Shown here in pieces: positions 18,550 through 27,958 of a stretch of DNA of 64,000 nucleotides. Under the pieces are notes generated by a model. That model was not told where the DNA came from, searched no databases, and saw only the letters and a list, made by a program, of their open reading frames with translations. The first letter of the stretch is position 1; every line of letters begins with the position of its first letter. Both the position numbers and the translations under genes were made by a program. The DNA comes from Mangrovicoccus algicola. Lineage in GTDB: Bacteria > Pseudomonadota > Alphaproteobacteria > Rhodobacterales > Rhodobacteraceae. The stretch lies in the NCBI RefSeq assembly GCF_014903745.1, contig NZ_JACVXA010000013.1:1-64000 (forward strand). The letters run 5' to 3'.

Positions 18550-18578
18550 TGTATAACCCGGATTCCCGATATCGCCAA
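18550..18578 (-). promoter_or_regulatory. Promoter of the riboswitch-dadA transcript
   Basis: Read on the minus strand, TTGGCG (18578-18573) and TATACA (18555-18550) are 17 bases apart, and the first riboswitch aptamer begins about ten bases after the -10 box. This is the spacing expected of a sigma-70-type promoter. Confidence 0.65.
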
Positions 18579-18655
18579 ATCCTTTGCGGCCCCGCGGGAT
18601 TCGCGCAGTGCAGAAATTTCATGCGTTCGCGGCGCCCTGCGGGCAATGGCGCGGG

Positions 18656-19909
18656 TCAGCGCAGCCCCCGGCCCTTGCGGATGGCATCGGCCCCGAAGCG
18701 CGCGCGGATTGCATCCGTCGCCCGCTCCGCCGCGGCGCGGCGCCGCGAATCGGGATCCAGCAGATCGCCGCTCAGATCGCCCTTCGCCGCCGGCACGATC
18801 TCGGCCAGGCCCACCCCCAGCAGCCGCCAGGGCCCCGGCTGGCCCAGCTGCTCATGCAGCGCCCGCGCGGCGCGGTAGATGGTATCGGCCATCTGCGTGG
18901 GTTCGCGCAGCGCATGGCGTCGCGTGACCAGCGCGAAATCCGCGCGCTTGAGCTTGAGCACCACGACCCGCCCCGCCCGGTCCTGCGCCTTGGCGCGGTC
19001 CGACACCTTCTCGGACATGCGCCAGATATGGCCATCCAGGATCTCCCGGTCGGCGGTATCCTCGGAGAAGGTCGTCTCCGAGGAGATCGACTTGACCGCC
19101 CGGTCGCGCGTCACCCGCCGCGCATCCTCGCCGCGGGCCAGGTGATACAGCCTCTGCCCCATGCTGCCGAAACGGGTCATCAGCGCCTTCTGGTCCCAGC
19201 GGCGCAGGTCGGCGAAGGTGCGGATCCCGGCGGCATTCAGCGCCGCCTGCCCGGCCTGCCCCACGCCCCAGATCATGCCCACGGGACGGTCGCGCAGGAA
19301 ATCCGCCGTTTCCGCGCGGCCGATCACGGCAAAGCCGCGCGGCTTGTCCAGGTCGCTGGCGATCTTGGCGAGGAACTTGTTGTGCGACAGCCCGATGGAG
19401 CCCGAGACGCCGATCTCCTCCTCCATGCGCTTCGCCAGCCGCGCCAGCATCACCGCGGGCGGCGCGCCATGCAGCCGCGCCGTTCCGGTCAGGTCCAGGA
19501 AGGCCTCGTCCAGCGACAGGGGTTCGATCGCTGGGGTCAGCTCCTCCATCAGCGCGCGGATCCGGCGGCTGGTCTCGACATAGACCTCCATCCGGCCCTT
19601 CACCACCACCGCCTCGGGGCAGAGCTTCAGCGCCTGGAACATCGGCATGGCCGAGCGGACGCCCTTGATCCGCGCGATGTAGCAAGCGGTGGAGACCACG
19701 CCGCGCCGTCCGCCGCCGACGATCACCGGCCGGTCGCGCAATTCCGGGTGATCGCGCTTCTCGACGCTGGCATAGAAGGCATCGCAGTCCATATGAGCTA
19801 TGGTGAGCTCCATCAGCTCGGGATGCGCGATCACGCGCGGCCCGCCGCAGGAGGGGCAGCGGGACCCGGTCTCGAAACAGGTCAGGCAATCGCGGCAGAG
19901 GGACGGCAT
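18656..19909 (-). CDS. dinB: DNA polymerase IV with N-terminal cysteine cluster
   Basis: Y-family translesion polymerase of 417 residues. Catalytic acidic residues lie in AHMDCDAFYASVEK and SLDEAFLD. Before the palm, a CxxCxxC-x6-CxxC cluster (cysteines at 5, 8, 11, 18 and 21) resembles a small zinc-binding module that I associate with Rhodobacterales DinB. This supports the ATG at 19909 over an internal start. That ATG directly abuts the ATG of the divergent NUDIX gene. No good ribosome-binding site is placed upstream; GGAG lies 12 bases away inside the neighbour. Confidence 0.92.
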   Translation of the reverse strand: MPSLCRDCLTCFETGSRCPSCGGPRVIAHPELMELTIAHMDCDAFYASVEKRDHPELRDRPVIVGGGRRGVVSTACYIARIKGVRSAMPMFQALKLCPEAVVVKGRMEVYVETSRRIRALMEELTPAIEPLSLDEAFLDLTGTARLHGAPPAVMLARLAKRMEEEIGVSGSIGLSHNKFLAKIASDLDKPRGFAVIGRAETADFLRDRPVGMIWGVGQAGQAALNAAGIRTFADLRRWDQKALMTRFGSMGQRLYHLARGEDARRVTRDRAVKSISSETTFSEDTADREILDGHIWRMSEKVSDRAKAQDRAGRVVVLKLKRADFALVTRRHALREPTQMADTIYRAARALHEQLGQPGPWRLLGVGLAEIVPAAKGDLSGDLLDPDSRRRAAAERATDAIRARFGADAIRKGRGLR

Positions 19910-20371
19910 ATGACGGGTATACTCCGCGCGCGCGAGCCCGAACAGGAGGCACGCGCCGAATTCGCCGGGGCGAAACTTGCGCTGTTCATCGGCGACAGGT
20001 TGCTGGTCTGCCTGCGCGACGACATCGCCACCATCCCCTTTCCGGGCCAGTGGGACTTTCCCGGCGGCGGCCGCGAGGGGCGCGAAAGCCCCGAGGCGAC
20101 GGCGCTGCGCGAGACGCGCGAGGAATTCGGGCTGGTGCTGGATCCCGGCGACCTGGCGCGGCCGCTGGCCCATCGCAGCCACGAACAGGGCTGGCTGAAC
20201 TGGTTCTTCGTCGCCCATCTGCCCGCTACGGCCGAGGCCGCGATCCGCTTCGGCGACGAGGGCCAGTGCTGGCGCCTGATCCCGCCCCGCGCCTATCTGC
20301 GCAACCCGCGCCGCATCCCGCATCTGGCCGCGCTTCTGGCGGATTACCTCGACTCAGTGGCCCACGGATGA
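19910..20371 (+). CDS. NUDIX hydrolase
   Basis: A 153-residue protein with a complete Nudix box, from GGREGRESPEATA through LRETREEFGL, which fits Gx5Ex7REUxEExGU. It probably hydrolyses a nucleoside diphosphate derivative; the substrate is unknown. Its start codon is immediately next to the dinB start on the other strand. The last 18 bases overlap the end of the convergent SMR gene. Pairing with dinB could hint at nucleotide-pool cleaning near translesion synthesis, but this is inference. Confidence 0.85.
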   Translation: MTGILRAREPEQEARAEFAGAKLALFIGDRLLVCLRDDIATIPFPGQWDFPGGGREGRESPEATALRETREEFGLVLDPGDLARPLAHRSHEQGWLNWFFVAHLPATAEAAIRFGDEGQCWRLIPPRAYLRNPRRIPHLAALLADYLDSVAHG

Positions 20372-20695
20372 GAAGGCCTGCATGATGACGCAGCCCGCCA
20401 CGATCAGCGTGATCCCCGCCACCGCCGCCACATCCAGGCGCTGTCCGTAGAGGACCAGCCCGAGGATCGCCGTCAGCGTGATGCCCACCCCGCTCCAGAC
20501 CGCATAGGCCACGCCCAGCGGCAGCACGCGCAGCGCCAGGGTCAGCAGGTACACCGCCGCGGACAGGCAGATCACCACCAGGACCGACGGCCAGAGCCGG
20601 GTGAATTCCTGCGTCCTCGGCAGGGTCGAGGTGGCCGCGATCTCGCACAGGATCGCCAGGAAGAGGGCGCCATAGGCCGTCAGGGTGGGGGACAT
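20354..20695 (-). CDS. Small multidrug resistance (SMR) family efflux protein
   Basis: At 113 residues with four hydrophobic segments it has the length and topology of EmrE/SugE proteins. The essential membrane glutamate is in CEIAATSTLP in the first helix, and the family motif AYAVWSGVG occurs in helix 3. These are proton-coupled antiporters, of quaternary cations in EmrE and guanidinium in Gdx types. Its start lies inside the end of the HxlR regulator gene, so the regulator probably controls it. Confidence 0.9.
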   Translation of the reverse strand: MSPTLTAYGALFLAILCEIAATSTLPRTQEFTRLWPSVLVVICLSAAVYLLTLALRVLPLGVAYAVWSGVGITLTAILGLVLYGQRLDVAAVAGITLIVAGCVIMQAFSSVGH

Positions 20696-21114
20696 CGCGT
20701 GCTCCTTGCGCTCGGCTCCGGCTCCGGATCCGGTCCCCGCATACGCGGAAGATTGTCCTCGATCCAGTCGGTCAGCTCGCGCAGATGCGCCGCCGCCTCC
20801 TGCCCCAGCGGCGTCAGGCTGTATTGCACCTGCAGCGGCATCGGCACGATCACGTCGCGGTCGACCAGCCGGTCGCCTTCCAGCGCCTGCAGCGCCTGGG
20901 CCAGCATCCGGTCGCTGATCCCGCCGATCTCGCGGCGCAGCACGCTGAACCGCTGCGGCCCCGCCATGAGCGCGATCAGGACCAGCACGCCCCAGCGGCT
21001 GGTCATGTGGTTCAGCACGGCACGGCTGGGACAGGCCGACACCATGACATCGCCGCGATTGTGGCGGTCCAGCAGGCTGGCACGCGGCGGGCCACAAGGG
21101 TCTTTGCTCGCCAT
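20680..21114 (-). CDS. HxlR-family transcriptional regulator
   Basis: A 144-residue winged-helix regulator. CPSRAVLNHMTSRWGVLVLIAL and the following FSVLRREIGGISDRMLAQ match the HxlR pattern, including the early cysteine that in some members senses oxidants or electrophiles. The end overlaps the SMR gene by 16 bases, which suggests translational coupling. AAGGAA precedes the ATG. A rare AT-rich stretch with GTTAAC, immediately upstream (21128-21140), is a candidate operator. Confidence 0.85.
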   Translation of the reverse strand: MASKDPCGPPRASLLDRHNRGDVMVSACPSRAVLNHMTSRWGVLVLIALMAGPQRFSVLRREIGGISDRMLAQALQALEGDRLVDRDVIVPMPLQVQYSLTPLGQEAAAHLRELTDWIEDNLPRMRGPDPEPEPSARSTRCPPP

Positions 21115-21249
21115 TCCGCTTTCCTTTGTTAACTAATATTTCTGGACCGGCGTCTATCGCCGAATTTACGCATGGGCAACCACTTCGGTGCGGCGCGGCG
21201 CAATCTTCCCGGCCTTGCCCCGCAGCCGGTGCGCGGCTAGGCCGGAGGA

Positions 21250-21627
21250 ATGCTGGTTCTGGACAACATACTGACCGACCGGGGGTCGAAATACGCGGTC
21301 TCGGGCGGTCCCTGCCACAGCGAGGACGAGGCGCGCGCCTTCCTCGCCGCGCTGAGACGGAAGAAGAAATTCGCCAAGGCCACGCATAGCAGCTGGGGCT
21401 TCATCGGGGCGGACGGGCCGGTGAAGAACGATGACGGCGAATCCGGTGCCGGCATGGTGATCCTGCGCATGCTGGAGCGCGAGGACCTGCGCGATCACAT
21501 CGTGGTCGTGACGCGCTGGTACGGGGGCAAGCACCTGGGCGGCGACCGTTTCCGCCACGTCCAGACCGCGGTGCGCACCTATCTCGAGGCGCTGGGGCCC
21601 GGGGACGGCGACCGCGCCGCCCCCTGA
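21250..21627 (+). CDS. YigZ/IMPACT-family protein, N-terminal domain only
   Basis: The UPF0029 signature is clear: KATHSSWGF, KNDDGESGAG and VVVTRWYGGKHLGGDRF. At 125 residues it holds only the IMPACT N-terminal domain, whereas E. coli YigZ is about 200 residues with a second small domain. Molecular function is not established; the eukaryotic homologue modulates Gcn2 signalling. GGAGGA directly abuts the ATG, a spacing too short to be ideal, so the real start could be a nearby downstream codon. Confidence 0.82.
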   Translation: MLVLDNILTDRGSKYAVSGGPCHSEDEARAFLAALRRKKKFAKATHSSWGFIGADGPVKNDDGESGAGMVILRMLEREDLRDHIVVVTRWYGGKHLGGDRFRHVQTAVRTYLEALGPGDGDRAAP

Positions 21628-21637
21628 ACGCGCCGCG

Positions 21638-22714
21638 TCAGTCCGCGGCGATCTGCCCGTAGGGGGTGGAGGCCGAGATCGCCTGCTCCTCCTCGCTCAT
21701 CGCCTCGGCGATCCCCTCGAAAAGCGGCGTGGAAAGATAGCGTTCGCCGGTATCGGGCAGCATGACCAGCATCACCGACCCTTCCGGCGCATCGGCCGCG
21801 GCCTTCACCGCCGCCGCGAAGGTCGCCCCGCCCGAAATGCCGGTGAAGATCCCCTCCTCCCCCGCCAGACGCCGCGACCAGGCGATGCCGTCGGCCCCCG
21901 AGACCGGCAGCAGGCTGTCGTAATACTTGCCGTCGATCGCCTCCTGCAGCACCCAGGGAATGAAATCCGGCGTCCAGCCCTGGATCGGATGCGGCGAGAA
22001 GGCGGAATGGCCCTCCATCGGCTGATGCGCCGCGTTGCGGGCATTCACCTGCCCCGATCCGATCAGCGCGGCAGTCTCGGGTTCCGACAGCACGATCCGC
22101 GTCTGCGGCCGTTCGCGGCGCAGCACGCGGCCCACCCCCGCGACCGTGCCGCCGGTGCCATAGCCGGTGACGACGTAATCCAGCCTCTCGCCCTCGAAAT
22201 CCGCCAGGATCTCGCGCGCGGTGGTCGCGGCGTGGATATCGGCATTGTCCGCCGTCTCGAATTGCGAGGCCAGGAACCATCCATTCGCCTCGGCCAGTTC
22301 GCGCGCCTTGGCATACATGCCGTAGCCCTTCAGCCCCTTGGGGGTCAGCACCACCTTCGCCCCGAGGAACCGCATCAGCCGCCGCCGCTCCACCGAGAAG
22401 CTTTCGGCCATGGTCACGACCAGCGGATACCCCTTGGCGGCGCAGACCATGGCCAGCCCGATGCCGGTATTGCCCGAGGTCGCCTCCACCACGGTCTGCC
22501 CGGGTTTCAGCCGGCCGTCGCGCTCGGCCGCCTCGATGATGTTCAGCGCCAGGCGGTCCTTGACCGACCCGCCGGGATTGAACGCCTCGAATTTCACGTA
22601 GACGGTCACGCCCTCCGGCGCGATCCGGTTGATCCGGATGACCGGCGTGTCCCCCACCGCATCGAGGACGCTGTCATAGCGGCGTCCCCTGCCGGTCGTC
22701 TGGCGAATGCCCAT
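21638..22714 (-). CDS. cysK: Cysteine synthase (O-acetylserine sulfhydrylase)
   Basis: PLP-dependent enzyme making cysteine from O-acetylserine and sulfide. The PLP lysine is in GGSVKDRLA, the substrate loop is TSGNTGIGLA, and the phosphate-binding glycine loop is GYGTGGTVAG. At 358 residues it is longer than E. coli CysK (about 320), with extra sequence mainly at the C-terminal end. GGAGGG stands six bases before the ATG. A related cystathionine beta-synthase-like activity cannot be excluded. It is convergent with the YigZ gene, ten bases apart. Confidence 0.9.
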   Translation of the reverse strand: MGIRQTTGRGRRYDSVLDAVGDTPVIRINRIAPEGVTVYVKFEAFNPGGSVKDRLALNIIEAAERDGRLKPGQTVVEATSGNTGIGLAMVCAAKGYPLVVTMAESFSVERRRLMRFLGAKVVLTPKGLKGYGMYAKARELAEANGWFLASQFETADNADIHAATTAREILADFEGERLDYVVTGYGTGGTVAGVGRVLRRERPQTRIVLSEPETAALIGSGQVNARNAAHQPMEGHSAFSPHPIQGWTPDFIPWVLQEAIDGKYYDSLLPVSGADGIAWSRRLAGEEGIFTGISGGATFAAAVKAAADAPEGSVMLVMLPDTGERYLSTPLFEGIAEAMSEEEQAISASTPYGQIAAD

Positions 22715-22793
22715 GCGTATCCCTCCTGTCGCATCGCGCCTGATCCAAGCACCGAAGCCCCGCCCTGACCAGCCCGTTTCGCGGCCGTCCCGG

Positions 22794-23555
22794 CTATTGC
22801 CGGATGCGCCAGCCGGTCTGGAAGATCCGCCAGATCACCAGAAGGCACAGTCCGGTGAAGGCGGCGATGGCCAGCAGGCTCAGCCCCACGGGCACTTCGG
22901 CCGTGCCGAAAAAGGCCCAGCGGAAGCCCGAGACCAGGTAGACCACCGGGTTGAACAGGCTGATCGTGTGCCACACGCCCGGCAGCATCGAGACGGAGTA
23001 GAAGCTGCCGCCGAGGAAGACCAGCGGCGTGATGATCAGCAGCGGCACCAGCTGCAGCTGCTCGAAGCTCTCCGCCCAGATGCCGATGATGAACCCCATC
23101 AGCGAGAAGCTGATGCAGGTCAGCACCAGGAAGGCCGCCGCCATCAGCGGGTGCTGGATGTGCAGATCGACGAAGAAGGTCGAGGTCGCCAGGATCATCA
23201 CCCCGATCAGCAGCGCCTTGGAGGCCGCCGCCCCGGCATAGGCGATGACGATTTCCAGGAAGCTGACCGGCGCGGAAAGCTGTTCATAGACCGTGCCCAT
23301 GAATTTCGGGAAGTAGATGCCGAAGCTGCCATTGGACACCGCCTGGGTCATCACCGACAGCATGACCAGCCCCGGCACGATGAAGGCGCCGTAGGGGATG
23401 CCGTCCATTTCCTGGATGTTGCGGCCGATCGCGGCGCCGAAGACCACGAAATACAACGATGTGGAAATCACCGGCGAGATCAGGCTCTGCACGAGCGAGC
23501 GGAAGAACCTCTTCATCTCGAAGAGGTACATGGTCCAGATTGCGGTCGGGCTCAT
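22794..23555 (-). CDS. ABC-2 type exporter permease
   Basis: A 253-residue permease with about six hydrophobic segments. The stretches [14 protein letters not shown] and [16 protein letters not shown] are typical of ABC-2 (drug/polysaccharide) permeases. Its start overlaps the stop of the ATPase gene upstream by four bases (ATGA), so the two form one transporter. The substrate is unknown. Confidence 0.9.
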   Translation of the reverse strand: MSPTAIWTMYLFEMKRFFRSLVQSLISPVISTSLYFVVFGAAIGRNIQEMDGIPYGAFIVPGLVMLSVMTQAVSNGSFGIYFPKFMGTVYEQLSAPVSFLEIVIAYAGAAASKALLIGVMILATSTFFVDLHIQHPLMAAAFLVLTCISFSLMGFIIGIWAESFEQLQLVPLLIITPLVFLGGSFYSVSMLPGVWHTISLFNPVVYLVSGFRWAFFGTAEVPVGLSLLAIAAFTGLCLLVIWRIFQTGWRIRQ

Positions 23556-24475
23556 GGCCGCTCCTTCACGAGGTCGACGAAGATGTCCTCCAGGCTCGAC
23601 TGCCGGGTCTCCAGGTCGCGCAGCGACAAGCCGGCCGCCTGAAGGTCGGATAGCAGCCGGGTGATGCCGGTGCCGTCGGACTTGGTGTCATAGGAATAGA
23701 TCAGCGTCCGGCCGCCATTGCACAGCTCCAGCTCATAGCCCGCCAGCGCCGCGGGGATCGCGGCGACGGGCTCGCGCAGATGGACGCTCAGGTTCTTGCG
23801 CCCCATCCGCGCCATCAGCTGCGCCTTTTCCTCGACCAGCAGGATCTGCCCGTCGGCGATCACACCGATGCGGTCGGCGATGGCCTCGGCCTCCTCGATG
23901 TAATGGGTCGTCAGGATGATGGTGACGCCCTGGCGCTTCAGCTCGGCGACGACCTTCCACATGTCGCGGCGCAGCTCGACATCGACCCCCGCCGTCGGCT
24001 CGTCGAGAAACAGAACGCGGGGTTCATGCGCCAGCGCCTTGGCGATCAGCACGCGGCGTTTCATGCCCCCCGAAAGTTCGCGCATCCGGGCATTGCGCTT
24101 TTCCCACAGCGACAGCTGGCGCAGCACCGCCTCCACCCGCGCCGGATCGCGCCGCAGCCCGAACAGCCCGCGCGAGAAGGCGACCCCCGGCCCCACCGGC
24201 GCGAAGGGTTCCAGGTTCAGCTCCTGCGGGACCAGCCCGATCAGCCGCCGCGCCTGGCGGTACTGGGTGACGACATCGTGGCCGCCCACCAGGATGCGCC
24301 CGGAACTGGGCCGCGTGATGCCGCAGATCGAGGAAATCAGCGTGGTCTTGCCCGCGCCGTTGGGCCCCAGCAGCGCGAGGATCTCTCCCTCGTCGATCTC
24401 CAGGTTGACGCCCTTGAGCGCCTGGAAGCCGGAGGCGTAGGTCTTGGTGACGTCCTGGACGGAAACGATCGGCAT
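23552..24475 (-). CDS. ABC-2 exporter ATP-binding protein
   Basis: A 307-residue ATPase. Walker A is GPNGAGKTT, the signature LSGGMKRR, Walker [13 protein letters not shown], and the switch histidine is in [12 protein letters not shown]-terminal extension of about 80 residues follows the ATPase core, as in NodI/DrrA-type subunits. AAGGAG precedes MPIVSV; a longer in-frame start would add 23 residues of atypical sequence. It is the first gene of the pair with the permease downstream. Confidence 0.93.
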   Translation of the reverse strand: MPIVSVQDVTKTYASGFQALKGVNLEIDEGEILALLGPNGAGKTTLISSICGITRPSSGRILVGGHDVVTQYRQARRLIGLVPQELNLEPFAPVGPGVAFSRGLFGLRRDPARVEAVLRQLSLWEKRNARMRELSGGMKRRVLIAKALAHEPRVLFLDEPTAGVDVELRRDMWKVVAELKRQGVTIILTTHYIEEAEAIADRIGVIADGQILLVEEKAQLMARMGRKNLSVHLREPVAAIPAALAGYELELCNGGRTLIYSYDTKSDGTGITRLLSDLQAAGLSLRDLETRQSSLEDIFVDLVKERP

Positions 24476-24584
24476 GTCGGGCTCCTTCGCCGCGGACCCT
24501 AGTGGCCGGGACCGGGAAAGCCAACATCGCCGGGGGGCCTGCACAGGGGGGTGTGCGGGGCCGCAGGGCGGGGCCGAAACGCGA

Positions 24585-24606
24585 AGGGGCCCCCGGAGGG
24601 GCCCCT
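24585..24606 (-). terminator. Terminator-like hairpin after nqrF
   Basis: A perfect nine-pair stem, AGGGGCCCC (24585-24593) and GGGGCCCCT (24598-24606), has a four-base loop and lies 22 bases after the nqrF stop. On the minus strand the following bases (TCGCGTTTCGG) are only partly T-rich. Confidence 0.65.
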
Positions 24607-24628
24607 GGCGAAGGCTCGGGCGACGGGC

Positions 24629-25849
24629 TCAGCCGCCGAAATCATCCAGCATGATGTCGTCGCGGTCGACGCCCAGATCCAGCAGCATGTTGATCACCGA
24701 CTTGTTCATGATCGGCGGGCCGCACATGTAGTATTCGCAATCCTCGGGCGCCGGGTGGTTCTTGAGGTATTCCTCGAACAGGACATTGTGGATGAACCCG
24801 GTATAGCCGGTCCACTCGTCCTCGGGCGTCGCGTCGGACAGCGCCACGTGCCATTCGAAATTCGGGTTCTCGGCGGCCAGGCCGTCGAAATCCTCGACAT
24901 AGAACATCTCGCGCTTCGACCGGGCGCCGTACCAGAAGCTGACCTTGCGGTCGGTGCCGATGCGCTTGAGCTGGTCGAAGATGTGCGAGCGCATCGGCGC
25001 CATGCCCGCGCCGCCGCCGACGAAGATCATTTCCTTCTTGGTGTCGCGGGCGAAGAATTCGCCGAACGGACCGGAAATGGTGACCTCGTCGCCGGGCTTG
25101 AGGTTGAAGATGTAGGACGACATCTTGCCCGCGGGGATGCCGGTCGAGCCCGGGGGCGGGCTGGCGATGCGGACATTGAGCATGATGATGCCCTTCTCCT
25201 CGGGGTAGTTCGCCATCGAATAGGCGCGCTCCACCGGTTCGTCCACCTTGGAGCGGTACTGCCACAGGTTGAACTTGTCCCAGTCGCCGCGGAATTTCGG
25301 ATCCACGTCGAACTGGTCATAGGAGATGTCGTAGGGCGGGCACTCGATCTGGATATAGCCCCCGGCGCGGAAATTCACGTTCTCGCCTTCGGGCAGTTCC
25401 AGCACCAGTTCCTTGATGAAGGTCGCCACGTTGTCGTTGGAGCGGACCTTGCAGCGCCATTTCTTGACGCCGAAGACCTCCTCGGGGACTTCGATCTTCA
25501 TGTCCTGCTTGACCGAGACCTGGCAGGACAGGCGGTCGCATTCGGCCGCCTCGCGCCGGGTGATGTGGGTCTCTTCGGTGGGCAGGATGGACCCGCCGCC
25601 TTCCAGGACCTTGACCCGGCACTGCGCGCAGGTGCCGCCGCCGCCGCAGGCGGAGGGCACGAACAGCTTGGCTTCGGCCAGGGTCTGCAGCAGCTTGCCG
25701 CCTGCCGGGACCGAGATGGTCTTCTCGCCGTTGATCTCGATGTTGACATTGCCCGAGGAGACCAGCCGCGACCGGGCGCTGAGAATGATCGTCACCAGCG
25801 CGAGGACGATGACGGTGAACAGGCAGACGCCGAGAATGAAAGTGCTCAT
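24629..25849 (-). CDS. nqrF: Na+-translocating NADH:quinone reductase subunit F
   Basis: The NADH-oxidising subunit, 406 residues. It has an N-terminal membrane anchor, a plant-type 2Fe-2S domain ([10 protein letters not shown]), an FAD domain (RAYSMANYP) and an NADH domain ([11 protein letters not shown]) with the family C-terminus ending LDDFGG. Electrons enter here and pass through the other subunits to ubiquinone while sodium is exported. It is the last gene of nqrABCDEF, 15 bases after nqrE. Confidence 0.98.
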   Translation of the reverse strand: MSTFILGVCLFTVIVLALVTIILSARSRLVSSGNVNIEINGEKTISVPAGGKLLQTLAEAKLFVPSACGGGGTCAQCRVKVLEGGGSILPTEETHITRREAAECDRLSCQVSVKQDMKIEVPEEVFGVKKWRCKVRSNDNVATFIKELVLELPEGENVNFRAGGYIQIECPPYDISYDQFDVDPKFRGDWDKFNLWQYRSKVDEPVERAYSMANYPEEKGIIMLNVRIASPPPGSTGIPAGKMSSYIFNLKPGDEVTISGPFGEFFARDTKKEMIFVGGGAGMAPMRSHIFDQLKRIGTDRKVSFWYGARSKREMFYVEDFDGLAAENPNFEWHVALSDATPEDEWTGYTGFIHNVLFEEYLKNHPAPEDCEYYMCGPPIMNKSVINMLLDLGVDRDDIMLDDFGG

Positions 25850-25864
25850 CTGTTCCGTCCTCCC

Positions 25865-26473
25865 TTACAGGTTGACGCCCGAGAAGGACATGAAGCCCAT
25901 CGCCATCAGACCCGCAGTGATGAAGGTGATGCCGAGGCCCTGAAGCCCGTCCGGAATGTCGGAATATTTCAGTTTCTCGCGCACGCCCGCCATGGCGGTG
26001 ATCGCCAGTGCCCAGCCGATGCCCGAGGAGATGCCGTAGGTGGTCGCCTCGGCGAAATTGTAGTCGCGTTCGACCATGAACAGCGACCCGCCGAGGATGG
26101 CGCAGTTCACCGTGATCAGCGGCAGGAAGATCCCCAGCGCGTTGTAGAGCGGCGGGAAGTACTTATCGAGCGTCATCTCGAGGATCTGCACCATCGCCGC
26201 GATCACCCCGATATAGGAGATGAGCCCGAGGAAGGTCAGGTCGATATCCGGGAACCCGGCCCAGGCCAGCGCGCCGGGGGCCAGCAGGTGCTGCAGGATC
26301 AGGTTGTTCGCCGGGACGGTGATCGACTGGACCACGATCACCGAGATGCCCAGGCCGATCGCCGTGCCGATCTTCTTGGACACGGCGAGGAAGGTGCACA
26401 TGCCCAGGAAGAAGGCCAGCGCCAGGTTTTCGACGAAGATCGCCTTGAAGGCGAGGGAAACGAGCCCTTCCAT
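25865..26473 (-). CDS. nqrE: Na+-translocating NADH:quinone reductase subunit E
   Basis: A 202-residue integral membrane subunit with six predicted helices, homologous to NqrD and RnfA/E. Conserved half-motifs such as [13 protein letters not shown] and [10 protein letters not shown] carry the cysteines that in structures of the complex hold an iron centre between NqrD and NqrE. Its ATG follows the nqrD stop by one base, indicating coupled translation. Confidence 0.97.
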   Translation of the reverse strand: MEGLVSLAFKAIFVENLALAFFLGMCTFLAVSKKIGTAIGLGISVIVVQSITVPANNLILQHLLAPGALAWAGFPDIDLTFLGLISYIGVIAAMVQILEMTLDKYFPPLYNALGIFLPLITVNCAILGGSLFMVERDYNFAEATTYGISSGIGWALAITAMAGVREKLKYSDIPDGLQGLGITFITAGLMAMGFMSFSGVNL

Positions 26474-26474
26474 G

Positions 26475-27128
26475 TCAGTGGGCCTCCACGGTCTGGATCT
26501 TGTATTCGCGCGCCTCGACCTGTGCCGGTTTCCAGGTGCGGAAGCCCCAGATCAGCAGGCCGATGACGAAGAAGGCCGAAGGCGGCAGCAGCAGCAGGCC
26601 GTTCGGGACGTACCAGCCGCCGTTGTTGACGGTCGGCAGGATCGTGATGCCGAAGAGCGAGCCCGAGCCGAAGAGTTCGCGCACGACGCCGACCATCATC
26701 AGGATCAGCCCGTAGCCGAAGCCGTTGCCGACCCCGTCGATGAAGGAGGCGATCGGCGGGTTCTTCATGGCGAAGGCTTCCGCGCGGCCCATCACGATGC
26801 AGTTGGTGATGATCAGCCCGACGAAGACCGACAGGGTCTTGGAGATCTCGTAGGCGAAGGCCTTCAGCACCTGGTCGACCACGATCACCAGCGAGGCGAT
26901 GATGATCATCTGCACGATGATCCGGATCGAGCTGGGAATGTGGTTCCGCAGGGTCGAGATGAACATCGAGGAAAACCCGGTCACCGCGGTCACGGCCAGC
27001 GCCATGACGAAGGCCACCTGCAGCGAGGAGGTCACGGCCAGGGCCGAGCAGATCCCCAGCACCTGCAGCGTGATCGGGTTGTTGTCGACGAGCGGATCGA
27101 CAAGCAGTGATTTGTTGGTCTGCGCCAT
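26475..27128 (-). CDS. nqrD: Na+-translocating NADH:quinone reductase subunit D
   Basis: A 217-residue, six-helix membrane subunit, the pseudo-symmetric partner of Nqr[13 protein letters not shown] and [16 protein letters not shown] include its conserved cysteines. The ATG at 27128 shares one base with the nqrC stop. A GTG one codon upstream would add only one residue. Confidence 0.97.
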   Translation of the reverse strand: MAQTNKSLLVDPLVDNNPITLQVLGICSALAVTSSLQVAFVMALAVTAVTGFSSMFISTLRNHIPSSIRIIVQMIIIASLVIVVDQVLKAFAYEISKTLSVFVGLIITNCIVMGRAEAFAMKNPPIASFIDGVGNGFGYGLILMMVGVVRELFGSGSLFGITILPTVNNGGWYVPNGLLLLPPSAFFVIGLLIWGFRTWKPAQVEAREYKIQTVEAH

Positions 27129-27958
27129 CACAGGTCTCCGTTCTTCAGCTTCTCGAGATAGGGTGCGAAGCCCGCATCGCCCATCCAGAACCGGACCAGG
27201 TTGTCCACGCCGCGCGAGGTCAGCGTTGCCCCGGCCAGGGCGTCGATATGGTAGTCCGCGGCCTCGCCCTGCGGGCTGCCCTTGGACACGTTGATCCGCA
27301 GGTCGCCCTCGTCGTCACGCAGCTTCTTGTCGTTCCACAGCGCCTTCCAGCGCGGGTTGTCCACCTCGGCGCCGAGGCCGGGGGTTTCCGCCTGCTGGTA
27401 GAACTGGAGGCCGAAGACCGTGTTGGTATCTTCCTCCAGGGTGATGAAACCGTAAAGGGTCGACCACAGGCCATAGCCGGAAATCGGCAACACGACTTTG
27501 TCAAGCGCGCCGCTGTCATCCTTCAGCAGGTAGACCATCTGGTAGCGCGCCTGGCGCCCCAGCCCGGCCGGATCCTCGTCGAGTTCCGAGGACAGGTTCA
27601 TGTCCGAGGTCGCGGCGACATCGTCGTAATCGGCCACGGTGAAGGGCTCGCCCGCTTCGTTGGGCACCTCCTCCACGTATTCGGCGGTCTCCAGATCGAC
27701 GATCTTCGGCTCGAAGGCCGAGCTGAAGACGGCATTGATGTCCATGCCCTCTTCATAGAGGCCGGCGACCTGCAGGATGTTGCGGCGCTTGTCCAGCACC
27801 TGGTTCGCCTCCTGCACCGGGCGCAGGGCCACGGCGGCCGCGGCCACGACCATCGAGCAGAACAGACAGAGCGAGATCGCGACGAACAGCGTCTTTGCGG
27901 TGGAATCGGCGGGCGTGTTCTGCCACCAGCCGAGGAAGCCTTTCCTGGTCTCAGGCAT
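27128..27958 (-). CDS. nqrC: Na+-translocating NADH:quinone reductase subunit C
   Basis: A 276-residue subunit with one N-terminal membrane helix (about residues 23-45) and a periplasmic FMN-binding domain. The ApbE target motif is [10 protein letters not shown]; threonine 245 should carry covalently bound FMN, by analogy with Vibrio NqrC. The flavin transferase ApbE is encoded divergently close by. The start overlaps the nqrB end by eight bases. Confidence 0.97.
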   Translation of the reverse strand: MPETRKGFLGWWQNTPADSTAKTLFVAISLCLFCSMVVAAAAVALRPVQEANQVLDKRRNILQVAGLYEEGMDINAVFSSAFEPKIVDLETAEYVEEVPNEAGEPFTVADYDDVAATSDMNLSSELDEDPAGLGRQARYQMVYLLKDDSGALDKVVLPISGYGLWSTLYGFITLEEDTNTVFGLQFYQQAETPGLGAEVDNPRWKALWNDKKLRDDEGDLRINVSKGSPQGEAADYHIDALAGATLTSRGVDNLVRFWMGDAGFAPYLEKLKNGDL

